In this document: piece by piece, positions 1-34,268 of the stretch
Layout: each line of letters starts with the position of its first letter
How positions within the stretch are numbered: position 1 is the first letter of the stretch
Made by a program: the position numbers and the translations under genes
The notes under the pieces: generated by a model
Database searches by the model: none
What the model was told of the DNA's origin: nothing
The model's input: the letters and a program-made list of their open reading frames with translations, nothing else
From: Zygaena filipendulae
Lineage: Eukaryota > Arthropoda > Insecta > Lepidoptera > Zygaenidae
Direction: 5' to 3'
Assembly: GCA_907165275.2 (NCBI GenBank)
Contig: OU015671.1
Location: 7,905,001 to 7,969,000, forward strand
DNA: 64,000 nt

Positions 1-312
1 AGAAAAAATAATAATAAAATCTATTAGGTATTATCTTACATATCTTAATCATGATAATTGAGGGTATTTAAAATATAATTATTAAATAAAGATATAAAAG
101 TAAATTACAATCTTCATTAACATTTAAGATTTATATTTTTCCTTGTGATTTAGGTAAGTGAATCATAATAAGCACTTTAAAAACTAATACCTAAAATAAA
201 TAAAAAAACAAATCAACTCTTCAAAATTTCATCCATACCCAACACCAAAACTCATCCATAACCACCATCACTGCGTCCTCTTCATCCAATTTCAATTTAT
301 GATATCAATATT
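1..312 (-). other. trp 3' flank / 3' UTR
   Basis: AT-rich sequence just downstream of the trp stop codon and probably its 3' UTR. No canonical AATAAA is visible on the minus strand here; a TATAAA variant occurs around 130-135. I see no other gene. Confidence 0.4.
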
Positions 313-22662
<22,350 letters not shown>

Positions 22663-22878
22663 GATGGCGGCTTACAGCACGCTGAATGCTAAATCGGAGC
22701 GGTGTCCGCCCCCGCAGCAGTGGGATTCTAAATTCCAACAATCGTTAGTAATCATAGGTAATATTGCATAGTTATTATTTAGTCATTACTTATCACACGG
22801 CGCCACCTATACTCGCAAACTAAGCAGAACTTCTATTAAAGGTACCAAACATACTGTTATATGTAGGTAGTAAAACAC

Positions 22879-22930
22879 ATGTTGATGACACAGATGTTGA
22901 TGTTGATGACACAGATGTTGATGTTGATGT
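22879..22930 (+). repeat. Short tandem repeat
   Basis: About two and a half copies of a unit built from GTTGATGACACAGATGTTGAT, upstream of trp. Confidence 0.8.
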
Positions 22931-23296
22931 CGTGGTCACATCTAATTATAATTGACCAATTCATGATGAAGCCGACTACTTCATGAAGTGCCGCCATATT
23001 TTTAAGAAATAGAAAAATGAGTGTTAAAATGAGAGATAACGTACCATTAAAATATTAAATATAACACGTGGGTGAAGACTAAAGCCCCACAACTCACATG
23101 CTATCCTGTACCTTCCAACTGCCAGTGGATAGTGTCTACTGTGTACCTAACTAGATTGTAATCCATCGAAACTTATAGGTAGATACAATGACATGTCCAT
23201 CGCCTAGTTTTAAACTCATTGACACAAACGCGCATATTGTATAGAAGTGAAACACGTTTATCAACTGTTACATTCTCATTTGAATCTCTTTCCACA

Positions 23297-23492
23297 TTAC
23301 TATGACCAACAAAATACAATCCCAAACGCTCCTGACGCCAAAATTTTAAAAAATAATATTCTGTATACCTACCATAAGCGAACTGCGAAAGACGCGTTGT
23401 AAATGTTTTTTATTGAAGTGAAACTTCTTCGAGCGCGAAGAAAAAATAATTTTTGTGGTGCGACAATCGTAACGCGCCGTCTTATGGTCATC
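23297..23492. mobile_element. MITE family D copy
   Basis: Starts ACTATGACCAACAA and ends TATGGTCATCGTC. Related to copies at 27895-28150, 45325-45440 and 59293-59520, whose ends are TTCACTGTGACCA and its complement. Confidence 0.6.
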
Positions 23493-23619
23493 GTCTATAG
23501 ATAGGTATAGTTAAGTATATCTTTGTTCCAAATTTATTGCCACATACTGGTGCTGTATGTGGCAATAAATTAATCATTAAAATCCATTTTTGAACTAATA
23601 GGCAAGGGAAAGATTTGAT

Positions 23620-23787
23620 TATTTGCTTGTTTGTTACGATTAAACTCAAAAACTACTGGACCGATTTCAAAAATTCTTTCACCATTAGAATGCTACATTA
23701 TCCTTGATTAACATAGGCTACATTGTTACCCTAAAATCCTGCGGGAACTCTTAAATTACCGCGGGTGAAACCGCGGGGAACAGCTAG
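23620..23787 (+). mobile_element. Lep1-type non-autonomous Helitron
   Basis: Ends with CCGCGGGTGAAACCGCGG hairpin and CAGCTAG|T. The next 105 bp match the flank of the 15388 copy. Confidence 0.75.
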
Positions 23788-23939
23788 TAATAGTGAATAA
23801 AGGCCTAGATCGATTGTAACTATATGTCATCGGTCATCGATCCAACCTTTGAGAGATCTGCCTTTAAATAGATTTGATGAGACAGAAACGAGCATAATCA
23901 ATCGACCAAAAAAATTGTAATTTATGTACATAAAAATGC

Positions 23940-25275
23940 TCTACACTGCATAATATCTATTCAGCCTAATGCCTAAAAATAGATTTATTTTCGGTCTGCG
24001 AAAATATGACCATATTTCCCGATACCGTTCCCAACTTAAATGGTTGCCTATGCAAGATCGCAGGAATGTCCGTGTCCTTTGTACCCTATTTTCTATTTTA
24101 CATGATCCACACTGTCCCGAATACTTAAAGTCTCAATTTAAATTTCTTTCCGCTTCTCATTCACTTTCATTACGATCTCCTAATAACCTCCTTCTCTATA
24201 TTCCTTCTCATCATACCGGATTCATTTCAAAATCTTTTGTTGTAATTGCCGTACGACTCTGGAATGGCTTGCCTGTAGAGCTGCGTAAATGCCCCAACAA
24301 ATTTATATTTAAGAGTAGAGTGAGAAATCATTTCTTGGAGTCCAGCAGCCTGCCTTGAGTGGCGATTTAAAACTTGCGTCCGTCTTTATCTCTCGTTTTC
24401 TCAACTTTTATATTTCTTAGGTTTATTATTACATATTTATGTATGTCCACTCAGTATGTATATTTATGTATGTATGTATGTATATGGTATGTATGTATAT
24501 ATGGTATTATATACACACCGGCAGAATTAGCGGAACATAAAAAGGCAGAGTATAGAAATAATTACGTATATATATTAAAACAAATAATAATTAGACTTGA
24601 AGTAATAAATTAATATACATCTTTTAACACTTTAAAAGTTTGTAATAAAATTATTAAATTTTATTTAAAATAATAATAAAAAAAACAATTTTTCTCTAAT
24701 TTGTGGGCACACAAATAATGTTGCAAAATAAAGATTACTGTGATTTTAACACTAAATAAATGAACGATTAATAACGTGTGTTTCCCCTTCGTGATTTAAC
24801 TTTTATTTGCAACATTGTCTGTGTTCTCACAAACTACAGATTTTTTTTATTTTTTTTTATTTTGATAATTTTTAATAAAATTTAACTAAAAACTTCTTAA
24901 AGTCGATGTTAAAAGATGTATATTAGTTTGTTACTTCATGCCTGATAATAATTTGTTTTAATATATATACGTAATTATTTCTATACTCTGCCTTTTTATG
25001 TTCCGCTAATTCTGCCGGTGTGTATATATACACACATACATACACACATGTAACTATGTGTGTATGTATTTTATTGTGTCGGTATGTGTAGGATATGCAT
25101 GTGTTATAGTATGTATTGTGAGTAAATTGCGTCTTTATGTTTTAGTTATTATTTATTAGTGTCTAGTAGGTATTAAGTATATTAATTATTGTTAGAATGC
25201 CGCAAGGCATTAAATTCGCCATTTGTACACACTGTGCAATAAAGAATAAATAAATAAATAAATAAAATAAATAAT
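23940..25275 (+). mobile_element. Non-LTR retrotransposon 3' fragment (RT C-terminus, tail)
   Basis: A 129-codon frame (23969-24358) reads RFIFGLRKYDHISRYRSQL...LFSILHDPHCPEYL...RLWNGLPVELRKC, the conserved C-terminal region of CR1/Jockey-type reverse transcriptases. It ends at a stop before a 3' UTR finishing in an (AAAT)n tail at 25241-25275. The element is 5' truncated, as is usual for LINE copies. Its 3' UTR is interrupted by a TIR element at 24525-25023. Confidence 0.8.
24525..25023. mobile_element. TIR DNA transposon remnant inside the LINE 3' UTR
   Basis: About 500 bp with near-perfect inverted ends of about 70 bp (CACACCGGCAGAATTAGCGG...). Flanked by TATATA on both sides, consistent with a TA target duplication. 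No transposase frame inside, so it is non-autonomous. Confidence 0.85.
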
Positions 25276-26162
25276 GCTTGGCCTAATGACTATTCTTATC
25301 TCTTTTCCTCTTTTCCTGTTGCGGGTCTGCTGGAAGAAATTCCACGTGGAATAAGCATGACCCTTGTTTACTTTTATACTTTTTTTTTTATGTTGTCCTT
25401 GTGTGCATTAATTGTTAAATAAATAAAAATAAATAAATAAATAATACAAGTTAGTTTATCATCAAAGCACCTGTATTCTTGCTACGAGTAAGTATAGTAG
25501 AAGTATAGTAATTATAAGATATGTACCTGAGCTTGATAAAAGTTATTTATTTAGTGTAGGCAGTAGGTACCCACCTTAAGATGCCTACGTAAATTTTTTA
25601 AACTTCTCGCAACAATTGTCTTCTAATACAAATGGCAAATAGTACCTATATAGTTACTTTTATAACTATTACTGTTAAATTATAGAAATGAAGCTACTAA
25701 ACGTATTATTAAAGGTACCTACTCAAGGTAGGTATTAACATGGGTAGCAATTGTAGAATGAAATGAAAACAGCAGTCTCCCCCGACTCTACGACACAGTA
25801 ATTTGCTCTCAACTCATTCCAGCAAGATTAACTTGACATTTATATTCTATAGTTACTCGATTGTAGTATAGACTTACCTACTAAGTAATTTAACATAATA
25901 GCTGTCTGTTCCACTCGCGGTTTCGCTTGCATCAATTCCGGGATACTTTTGTTGAACTCTTTGTTTTTGGGAATTTTCCAAATTCCCAATCGAATTCGGC
26001 CATAATCAAGTACCTACTTATTTGTGAGTTACGCTTTTCATCATGAAATTTTGCTTAGATACCTAGGTAGGTACACGTTGTCAGAAGAGAACATATTAGG
26101 GTACTATTATCCCAGAATTCCTACGGAAAATCCGAAATTAATGCAGGTAAAACCAGTTAGTA

Positions 26163-26343
26163 ATCCTTACCTACTATTATAAATGCGAAAGTGAGTTTGC
26201 TTGTTTTATTACACTTTCACGCCTCGACGGCTCAACCGATCATCATGAAGTTTTGCATACATACACGTTGTCAGAGAAGAACATAGGATACTTTTATCCC
26301 GGAACTCCCGCGGAAACTCCGAAATTAACGCGGGTGAAACCAC
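26163..26343 (+). mobile_element. Lep1-type non-autonomous Helitron
   Basis: Starts TCCTTACCTACTATTATAAA, the 5' end typical of this family, and runs to a hairpin-like CGCGGGTGAAACCAC with a lost CTAGT. Followed by a (TAAAA)n tract at 26346-26380. Confidence 0.7.
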
Positions 26344-27316
26344 TTCATTTTATTTTAAAATAAAATAAAATAAAATAAAAACTGACTCACTTTGTACCGC
26401 ACTCTGTGGCTGGCGCTTCACCACTCCTGCGCTGTGCTTGCCCCCAGCTTTAATATATGCCCACCCTTCAACCCCCTCATAATCTCATTACGGGGGTAGG
26501 CAGACTACAGTGCGCCACCGGCGTTGTCCATTAGCACGTGTTGGAAAATAAACAACAAGGTGTAGGTGTAACGAACTCGTAGGATTTCTTTCACAGATAT
26601 AGATTAGAGTAGATAAGGTAACACGAGTAAGGATGTAACCGGTATGGAAAATTGATGTGGGGTCAATCGCGCTGTCATAAGTTCATAACGACAAGAAACA
26701 AAAACTTTGAAACGTCAAATACGTGAAGGGATTCTTTCATCTATGATTTCCTACAATTCGCTATATGCACAGCCCCACAGGGCATTCTGTATTTCAGCTA
26801 CTTTTTATATCTAGCTGAACTACAGCCGCGCATTATTAGCGCAAAAGAGATAGTACGCGGCACGTTTTGACTTGCGTAGTCTATCCTTATGAGGTATCTG
26901 TGATTTCTTTTATTACACTGTAATTATTACAGACTGTATTCTGTAGGAATAACAGTTGGTTAAAAAATATTATGTAAGCGCTGTTTTGGCAGAACTAAGC
27001 CGATCTAATTTTTTTTTATAAATGGATTGTTGTAAGTTTTATTTTCCAGATACTAGTTGCCGCCCGCGGCCCCTCTCGCGTGGTATTTGAAGACATCACT
27101 GTCGCGCCCACAGTACTTACCTAGGTACCTACTTTTAAGCTATAAATTTCTATAACTCCTTTCTTCATGAACCGATTGTGATGAGACCGCGCAGGGTAAC
27201 AGCAAAAACCTCGTTTAATTCCATTCAATACTTATTTTTTCGTGAAGAGCCTATTTTCCTTATATTATATCTATTTATACTGTTACTTTATTAAAGTAAC
27301 ATTCTTTAGTATACCA

Positions 27317-27500
27317 GCCCCCTTAGCCAAGTTGACAATCTATGATCGTTATTGCAATAGAAAACTAAGGAATCTTATCGTCATATCACTTGGTCACGAC
27401 TCACTAATAATTTGTCCAATCATAAGCCCAATTTTTTGCGACCACTTGAGTTGTTCCTTAGTTTCTATAGCTATAGATTGCAAACTTGGCTAAGAGGGCT
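27317..27500. mobile_element. MITE family G
   Basis: Inverted ends CCTTAGCCAAGTTGACAATC and GATTGCAAACTTGGCTAAG, interior about 130 bp. A left-end relative occurs at 62727-62890. Confidence 0.7.
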
Positions 27501-27517
27501 GCAACTTATTAGACTAT

Positions 27518-27690
27518 CGGCCGTACTCAGAGTCATTTGTATGACCTATAGAATGTCATTGTTTTTATGATTACTTAATGCAAAGTAAATATTTTAAAAA
27601 CAAAACTGCCGCACCCAGGCGTTCATTAAATTAACATTAATTTATTAAGTAGTTATTATTAACTGAACATGAATACATTGAGAATGGGCA
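27518..27690. mobile_element. Foldback MITE, degraded copy
   Basis: Shares CGTACTCAGAGTC, TGATTACTTA and CAAAACTGCCGCA blocks with the intact copy at 48126-48356, but the right half is eroded. Confidence 0.55.
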
Positions 27691-27894
27691 TTAAATAAAA
27701 TACAAATATAAAAAATGTAAAATTTTATTCAACAATAATTTGTAATCACATCAACTTTTATACACAGGTAGGCTTAAACAACACTGCTACACGACGCTTG
27801 ACTAGTGCACGGTACTTACACATGATACATTACTGGGGGCGACTCTATCTGTTACTCTCTAAACTTTAATAAATTGCCGGCAAATCAGTATTAG

Positions 27895-28150
27895 GCAGTA
27901 TTCACTATTCTCTATGACCAAAAACACTTGCACACTCGCCCACAACGCGCGTGCCCGTAAGGGCGGCGCCACAGTCCCGGAGGCGGGTGCGGTGGCGGCA
28001 AAACAAGTGGTAGACAACATACGAAATAGGCCACTGCTATCAGCGGCGCGAGCTGTGGCCTACTTCTTATCTTGCCGCCACCGAGGCTGTGGCCAAGGGG
28101 GAACACGTACAATCCCAAACGCTCCAGATGACTTAAAATTACATTTAAAT
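27895..28150. repeat. GC-rich hairpin within MITE D-like sequence
   Basis: A GC-rich island in AT-rich DNA. It has arms CGGTGGCGGCAA and TTGCCGCCACCG around 28000-28083, with inner GGCCAC/GTGGCC pairing. The 84-codon frame across it has no recognisable protein features. Ends resemble MITE family D. Confidence 0.55.
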
Positions 28151-28158
28151 ATTCTGCC

Positions 28159-28342
28159 TACACGGTGAACTTTTCGTATTGTTTACTATGGAAGCATTTT
28201 AAAGCCCGTCTTTAATGCACTATTGAGAATTTTACTATGTAAATAGCAGGCATTGCCCTAGCAAACTTCTCAATAGTGTTAGTAAAGACTAAAGACGGGC
28301 TTTAAAATGCATAGTCAATTTCAATACGAAAATTTCACCGCG
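28159..28342. mobile_element. Palindromic TIR element, about 184 bp
   Basis: Arms ACGGTGAACTTTTCGTATTG and CAATACGAAAATTTCACCGC, with inner arms TTTTAAAGCCCGTCTTTA and its complement. Nearly the whole element folds back on itself. Confidence 0.8.
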
Positions 28343-29452
28343 TACTAGCTATATACTTATGTATGTGTGCAAATTTTCAAGATGTTCGGATAAGTAGTTA
28401 AATATTGAAAGCGTAGCAAACAAACAAGCTCACATTCGCATTTATAATATTAGGTTGCCATGCTGTCTTTTTTTTTTTTAATAAAAGTTTGTGGGCACGC
28501 ACGTAGGGAAAAACATTTTTGTGAAGCAACATGTTACGGTCATAGTGAATCAAAGCCCTGAAATAACGTTTAATTTTCGATGTTTTGTCATTAAAATAGG
28601 TTTTCAATCCATGTACTTAGTGATCTACTTAGTGATCCAACCGTACACATTTTTGAATAGGTACGGACGTTCTCTTATGTATGAAAAAGTCATTAAACAT
28701 TCCTAATTGAAATAACTAAGTTTTTAGTAGCTACTGATTTGCCGATAATTTTAAAAGAGCGACAGATCGCTACCTACCATTATCTATCAATAATTAATTA
28801 TTTATTTAAAGTCAATATTATTACGATTAGTAAATAGTAACTACATAATATACCTATCTATATTTTTGCATGTTTCATGATTTTATTATGCAATTTCTTT
28901 AATAAAGTATCTTTTCAAGTTTCAGTTTGAGGCGGCGGCTATACCGATTTGAAAACTACAAAATATAAATAAATTATTATATTATATCGTTGATTGTCGA
29001 TTTAAGTAATAGTACATCTTGTATGCAAAAAATAAAAAACAAAAGTTCTTACACAGATAATATAGGTATTTCTAATTGCAATGAACTAAACTCCGGGGCA
29101 ATTTAAAAATCCAAACGGATACGATTAGAAAATTCATTTCAAATATTATTAACCAAAAATATGTAAGGTTCCAAAAGATAATAAATAATTTAGTTATCAT
29201 CTTTGACAGAGTTACCAATTAATTATTAGATAATTTATAATTATTATTGGTAACTGTAAATTCCACTTCCTCTCTTTACTATGAAGTTGGTAACATCAAG
29301 TTATGTAAACCACAGCCGTAATACCACACAGCCACACCAAAATCCACAGCCGTAGGTAATATTTACAACAAGGCCTAATATTTATTATTCCTTGTTGTAT
29401 TAATGCTGTGGATTAAAATCGCAGTCTGTGATACTATTTACCGCATTCTTAC

Positions 29453-29511
29453 AAAGAGCTCTTGGCTATTTTCTCTTCCATGTCCACTAAAAAATCAGCT
29501 TGAGACATCAT
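29453..29511 (-). CDS. Possible first coding exon of an unidentified gene
   Basis: ATG-initiated 59 bp stretch encoding MMSQADFLVDMEEKIAKSS, with the next codon split by a GTAAGAATG donor. It also stops two codons later if unspliced. No downstream exons were found and I do not recognise the protein, so it may be chance. Confidence 0.2.
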
Positions 29512-29895
29512 TTAAGTAGGTAAATTAAAAAAAAAAATCGCCATTGCAAAATATTACGTCCATAACTGCGATAGTTTCAAAAATAAAATGGCGGAACGGA
29601 CACATTTGATTAAAGTTAAAAAAAAAATAATTCCACTTATAAATAGGTATATCACAATATCCTAACGCGAAAAAGATTAAACTTTACAATTCAATTGATA
29701 GATGCCGACTATACTAGTAGCCGAATGTACCTACTGTACCGAGGTTTCATCCAGTCTCATGTACCTACATGTACAAATCAAGTATTAACCTTAAAAATAA
29801 ATATAATTAAATTATATAACAAAGTCAAAAATAAAAATTATAATTTCTAAAAAATAACAATCCCTTTTATATTCGGCGGTGGCTGTCTGGCACAC

Positions 29896-30215
29896 TCTAC
29901 GTGTTAATGAATTGACTGATGAAGTCGGTTAAAAATATAAATTATGTCGAAAAAATTAACAGTCTAAAAGTTAGTCAACATTAGTTTGGAAGTGACCTAT
30001 CTACGAAATTTCAAGCGCTACGCCCGCGCCTACGTGTCAATGCCCGATTCGATTTTTTTGCTGCGGGCGGTGTACGCGCTAAATATTGTATTATAAATAA
30101 GTTAGACATGGGCTAGTAAAAATGAAAAATATAACCTTAAACCTATATTAAAACATGGTGCAATCGATCGATTCTGAACAAACTACTTTCTAGTTTTCAG
30201 TCAATTTGTACATAA
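29896..30215. mobile_element. MITE family B, reverse copy
   Basis: Contains CTACGAAATTTCAAGCGCTA and GGCGGTGTACGCG in the reverse orientation of the 13609 copy. Ends partly eroded. Confidence 0.75.
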
Positions 30216-31420
30216 TGTAATATAAATCTAATCTATCTAAAATTCTCGGCAATTATTATTGGTGGCAAAATCTGATTAAGTCAAATTCGAATTGTCATTT
30301 TTTTAAGGTATTGTTTATTTACTGCTCAGAACAATATTTAATGCCTACAGTCTACAGTCATAAAATTATTATGTCAAATAAAAATTTAAACGGATTTCCA
30401 ATGGCCCACATTTCACTATTTTCTATTGATGAAATAAAGAAAACAATTACATAGACAATCCATTATTTTTTTTATTTTCTCTCACAAGACGTCACAACAT
30501 CGCGCAAATTATCAAAATTATTACTGGCACGTAGTCACTATCGGAGGTTTATTACTGCGCACAGTTTGTTTCGTACCTATACTTACATAGCACAAAGTAG
30601 GTAATAAAATATATACTACCAATTCTTTCAGCTCAATTTAAAGAAATATACCCTGAATACGGCTTATTGAGTAGGTCAACTAACTATGTACACGTTATTA
30701 GCCGGATATAAACTATAATATTATTATCAGGGGTTTTATCAACTCTCTAAAGATATAACGAAATTATGGATGCCAAACTTTTCCACAACGGTTGATTCCT
30801 GATGTACACATCGCAAACTTCCTTTAATTTTCAATTTTCCATCGTAAGTCGTCATATCCCTAAGGATTTAATCAATTTTATTACTTCTCTGCGATATACA
30901 AATAGATCCAAAATCTATACACACATACAATAAATCTATAACTTTAGCATTGCGACTGTACACCACTCTTTAATATTGTAAAATCTTATTTATACCCGGA
31001 ATTAACTCATGGAATATTTCTAGAATTCCGAAATTCTAGACAGGGACAGCTAGATGAAGATATTTCAAAGTAAAATTGTCTTTGGATAGAAATTTTAAAA
31101 CTAGCAGAAGCCAGAACAATTATTAAATTTTCTGACAATTATTGTTTCTAGCAGAAACAATGACAATAACTGTATTTCTCAAAAACTACGAAAAACACAA
31201 CTTTCACAGTTGGCTTGCTTTTAATTTACATAGTGAACATTCACAATTCACATTACAAAATGTCATCGCAGTCAGTTCACGGAATAGAGTTGTGAGTTGT
31301 GATAATATCTTTAAAGCAAGAGTGTTGCCAGCAGCACTCTTCTAGATACCACGCGAGCGGAGTCACGGGTAACAACTAGTACTATATACATATATATTTA
31401 CAAACACACCGTTGCGGTGT

Positions 31421-31531
31421 TCACTTAAGATCCGGAGTGTCGTCCTCCGCGTATAGAAACTGGTCTAAGACTTCTCTGAACCGTTGATTGCTGAGCTCCA
31501 CATTCTTTTTCGCCTCCTCCGTTGCCGATGC
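31421..31531 (-). CDS. Terminal exon, possibly an alternative PP2C C-terminus
   Basis: An acidic 36-residue frame, ASATEEAKKNVELSNQRF then REVLDQFLYAEDDTPDLK and TGA, opens right after a good acceptor (AATTTGCAG). It is clearly more GC-rich and codon-like than its surroundings. It lies about 2.7 kb downstream of the last PP2C exon, on the same strand, and starts in phase 0. It could join PP2C exon 6 (ends phase 0), or exon 8 through a weak GAG|GTTCTA donor. Alternatively it ends an unrelated gene whose other exons I could not find. Confidence 0.5.
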   Translation of the reverse strand, partial: ASATEEAKKNVELSNQRFREVLDQFLYAEDDTPDLK

Positions 31532-34268
31532 CTGCAAATTCATTCGATACAGTTCACGTAACTCATACTATTGCACAAACAAAAAACGTTTCGTAAAACG
31601 CAAATTATCAGTTACATACAAACTTTTTTTTTTCAGAAAATGGCTTCGAAACTAACCGTCACAAACATGGATTGAATAAACACAAATTCTTATTTATAGG
31701 GGCGCGTCGATAGAATTCTTTTAACTCGTGAAATCTAAATTACGTTGTTATTTATATATTTTGGGTTTATTACAAAATAAAAAAACCCTCCCCTACCTAA
31801 CCTAACCTTATAACCCGAGAGTTTCTCGCTCGTCTCTTCTCTTTGGAAATCTGCCTCCCTAGCAAGTGGAAAATGTAAAAATTGAATTGTACTTTGACTG
31901 AATCAAATGTTATGTAACGTAAGGAGTTCAAGAATTTTTTTGAGTTTTGCGTTTGAGTAACCTTGATTTCTGGTTAAAAATCGTTTGATTCAGTGCTGTA
32001 AAATAATAAAAATAATACAGGACTTGCCCTACATCAACCATGTGCTAGGATTTAAACTCGATAAAAGCCAGCTTTTTACGGTCTCGTATCGGCTAAAACA
32101 GCATGCTTTTATCGGGTTTAATCTCAAGCACCGGGTTGATTGCACATCTATACCCTATACCTCGCCTTATAAAAGGTATGTACTTATCCTAATAATATTG
32201 ATGACAAAGTTTGTGTGCATGTGTGCGCATGAGCGTGTGCGTGTGCGTGCGTGCGTGCGTGCGTGCGTGCGAACATGTATGCGTGCGTTTATGTTTTGTG
32301 TACCATGTGTGAACGAAATGCTATGAAATGTATATATTCGTGATCCTGAAATTGAACGTACTTTTCATACTGAAAATTGAATAGATATTAGATAGATACC
32401 TACTAAACCCAAGTGATTTTTGAAAATCACAGCAGGCGAAACCGCAGGCTAGCAGCTAATTAAATAAACCCAAATTTCGTTTCCATATTTTATTAAAACC
32501 AAAACCATAAACACATGACATGCAAAAAGTGGCAGTAAAAAGTAGTAAAACATGCATTAGTAATCCATATAAATGGGCAATAAAGAACATTTTTGCGTGC
32601 AGACATTCACATGACACATTTCAAGCATATAAATGATTTTAAAAGATCCACAAAATTGTTACAAAAAAACTAAAGAACATCTTGATTAACTACCCAATGG
32701 ACAAAACACGTGCCTAAATTATATTTTAACACCTAAGCACTAACGTCTAGCATGAAACCACTTCCAAAATAGACCTACGGCCCTTGTGACAGGGTGCTGT
32801 TTTCATTGCATGACTAAGTTTGTTTTATGATTATAATTAGAAGATAAAATATGACGCACATATCCATTGGGTATATAGTTAATCAAAAATGGTAGAAAGT
32901 TATAAAAATTACATTTGAGATTTTATAAAAGTTACCGCGAGTCGGTCGACTATTTTTCAGTAAAAAATTATCCCTTGACACCAATTCGATAAATAACGTT
33001 GCATTTTGAAACGAAACACTTCATAATGTAAAAGGTAGTATTAAGTATGTTAATATCACAAATATTGTTATTGGAATTATACGCAAATTAATATTAAAAA
33101 ATAATAAACGATTGAGCGATAATTTTTTTTATCAAAATCAAAATATTTTATATTATACAAAAAACAGAATTTAAATAAGAAAAAAATCTTTCAGTATATT
33201 AAAAACCTGAATTTTAAAATATCCAATACCGATTATGAACCATATTTAGGCACCACAAACAATACTAAAACCAACCCAATTTCCGAAACCATAGTTTACC
33301 TGGTATTTATTACCTGGTAGCCTGTGCAAGTTCTTTCTACAACGGAATTTATCTCTGTAAAAAGGAAGTTCAAACTGAGAAACTGATAAAAAAGCTAGTA
33401 AAAACACGTAACTTTCATATTATCTAATACCAGAAAAACTATAAGTAGTAGGTACTCCAATCAGTGCTTTTAGAAAAAAAAAGTATTAGCTAATATTTTA
33501 GAATTAACTATAATATTAAATTAGTTGAACATTATGAACAATAAAAGTTTACTAACAGTCTATCTATCGGCACAAACAGTTTTATTATTGTTTGTAATCC
33601 ATCCATCCAATCCGAAATTATTTATACCGAAAATCTATTTATATTGACATAGTAAATTATACAAAAAATTTAAGCAGTAATAAACAGAGATACTGTTAAG
33701 AAATCAATTCAAACCAGCACAAATAGAATTTTTGATGAAACTCATAGTAATTTTATTTGAATAATAATTCTGATCGATTGCCGATAAAATATCGATTACG
33801 TTTCGTATTGCAATGGACAGCTACCTGGAAGTGTACGTTAAAATCACACTGGCCATTAACTAAATAAAAATCAAATTTTTAAGATATTTCATTTAAAAAT
33901 AAATCTAACGTTCTATAAAATAAGAGTGAATACTACTTTTGTATATTAATCTTACCGCAACGTTTACAACTTGACAGTTAAAAGTTGTAACGTAAACTGT
34001 CAAAAACGTCACCTTTGGCGGTTTTCATTAAAGCTTGTGTTCAAATTTTTAACAAGAGATATCAAAAATTGTGTTTTCTCTATTTTATTCATTGAATTTT
34101 ATATATTTTATATATTGCATTTGTATATTTGCATATCTAAGAAAATATGTTTTTTTTAGCTACTGGCGTTATGTTAGTGTGACCTTAACAGGTGACCTTA
34201 GCACCGTCTCGTCAAAACTTCAAAGGGCACTCTGTATATTGCTATTTCATCTAGATACTTCTTTTATG
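31532..34268. other. Region between candidate exon and PP2C, repeats only
   Basis: AT-rich with no further exons seen. It contains a (GTGC)n tract at 32221-32272. A minus-strand AATAAA signal at 34084-34089, about 180 nt after the PP2C stop, is a plausible polyadenylation site. Confidence 0.5.
34084..34089 (-). terminator. PP2C polyadenylation signal
   Basis: AATAAA on the minus strand, about 180 nt past the stop codon of the PP2C exon 8. Confidence 0.5.

Larger units (their letters stand above)
22663..31420. other. Intergenic region rich in transposon remnants
   Basis: No confident gene. It holds the presumed trp promoter side (22663-22900), a 21-24 bp tandem repeat (22879-22930), MITE D (23297-23492), Helitrons, a LINE 3' end with a nested TIR element, MITEs at 27317-28342, and MITE B at 29896-30215. 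Between 26380-27270 and 28700-31400 I see mainly AT-rich unique sequence, plus one weak exon candidate at 29453-29511. Confidence 0.6.

Noticed and set aside
23969..24358. 129-codon frame as a host gene
   Set aside because: It is the C-terminus of a LINE reverse transcriptase in a 5' truncated element.
27914..28168. 84-codon GC-rich frame as a gene
   Set aside because: It spans a hairpin of a MITE-like repeat and has no protein family features.
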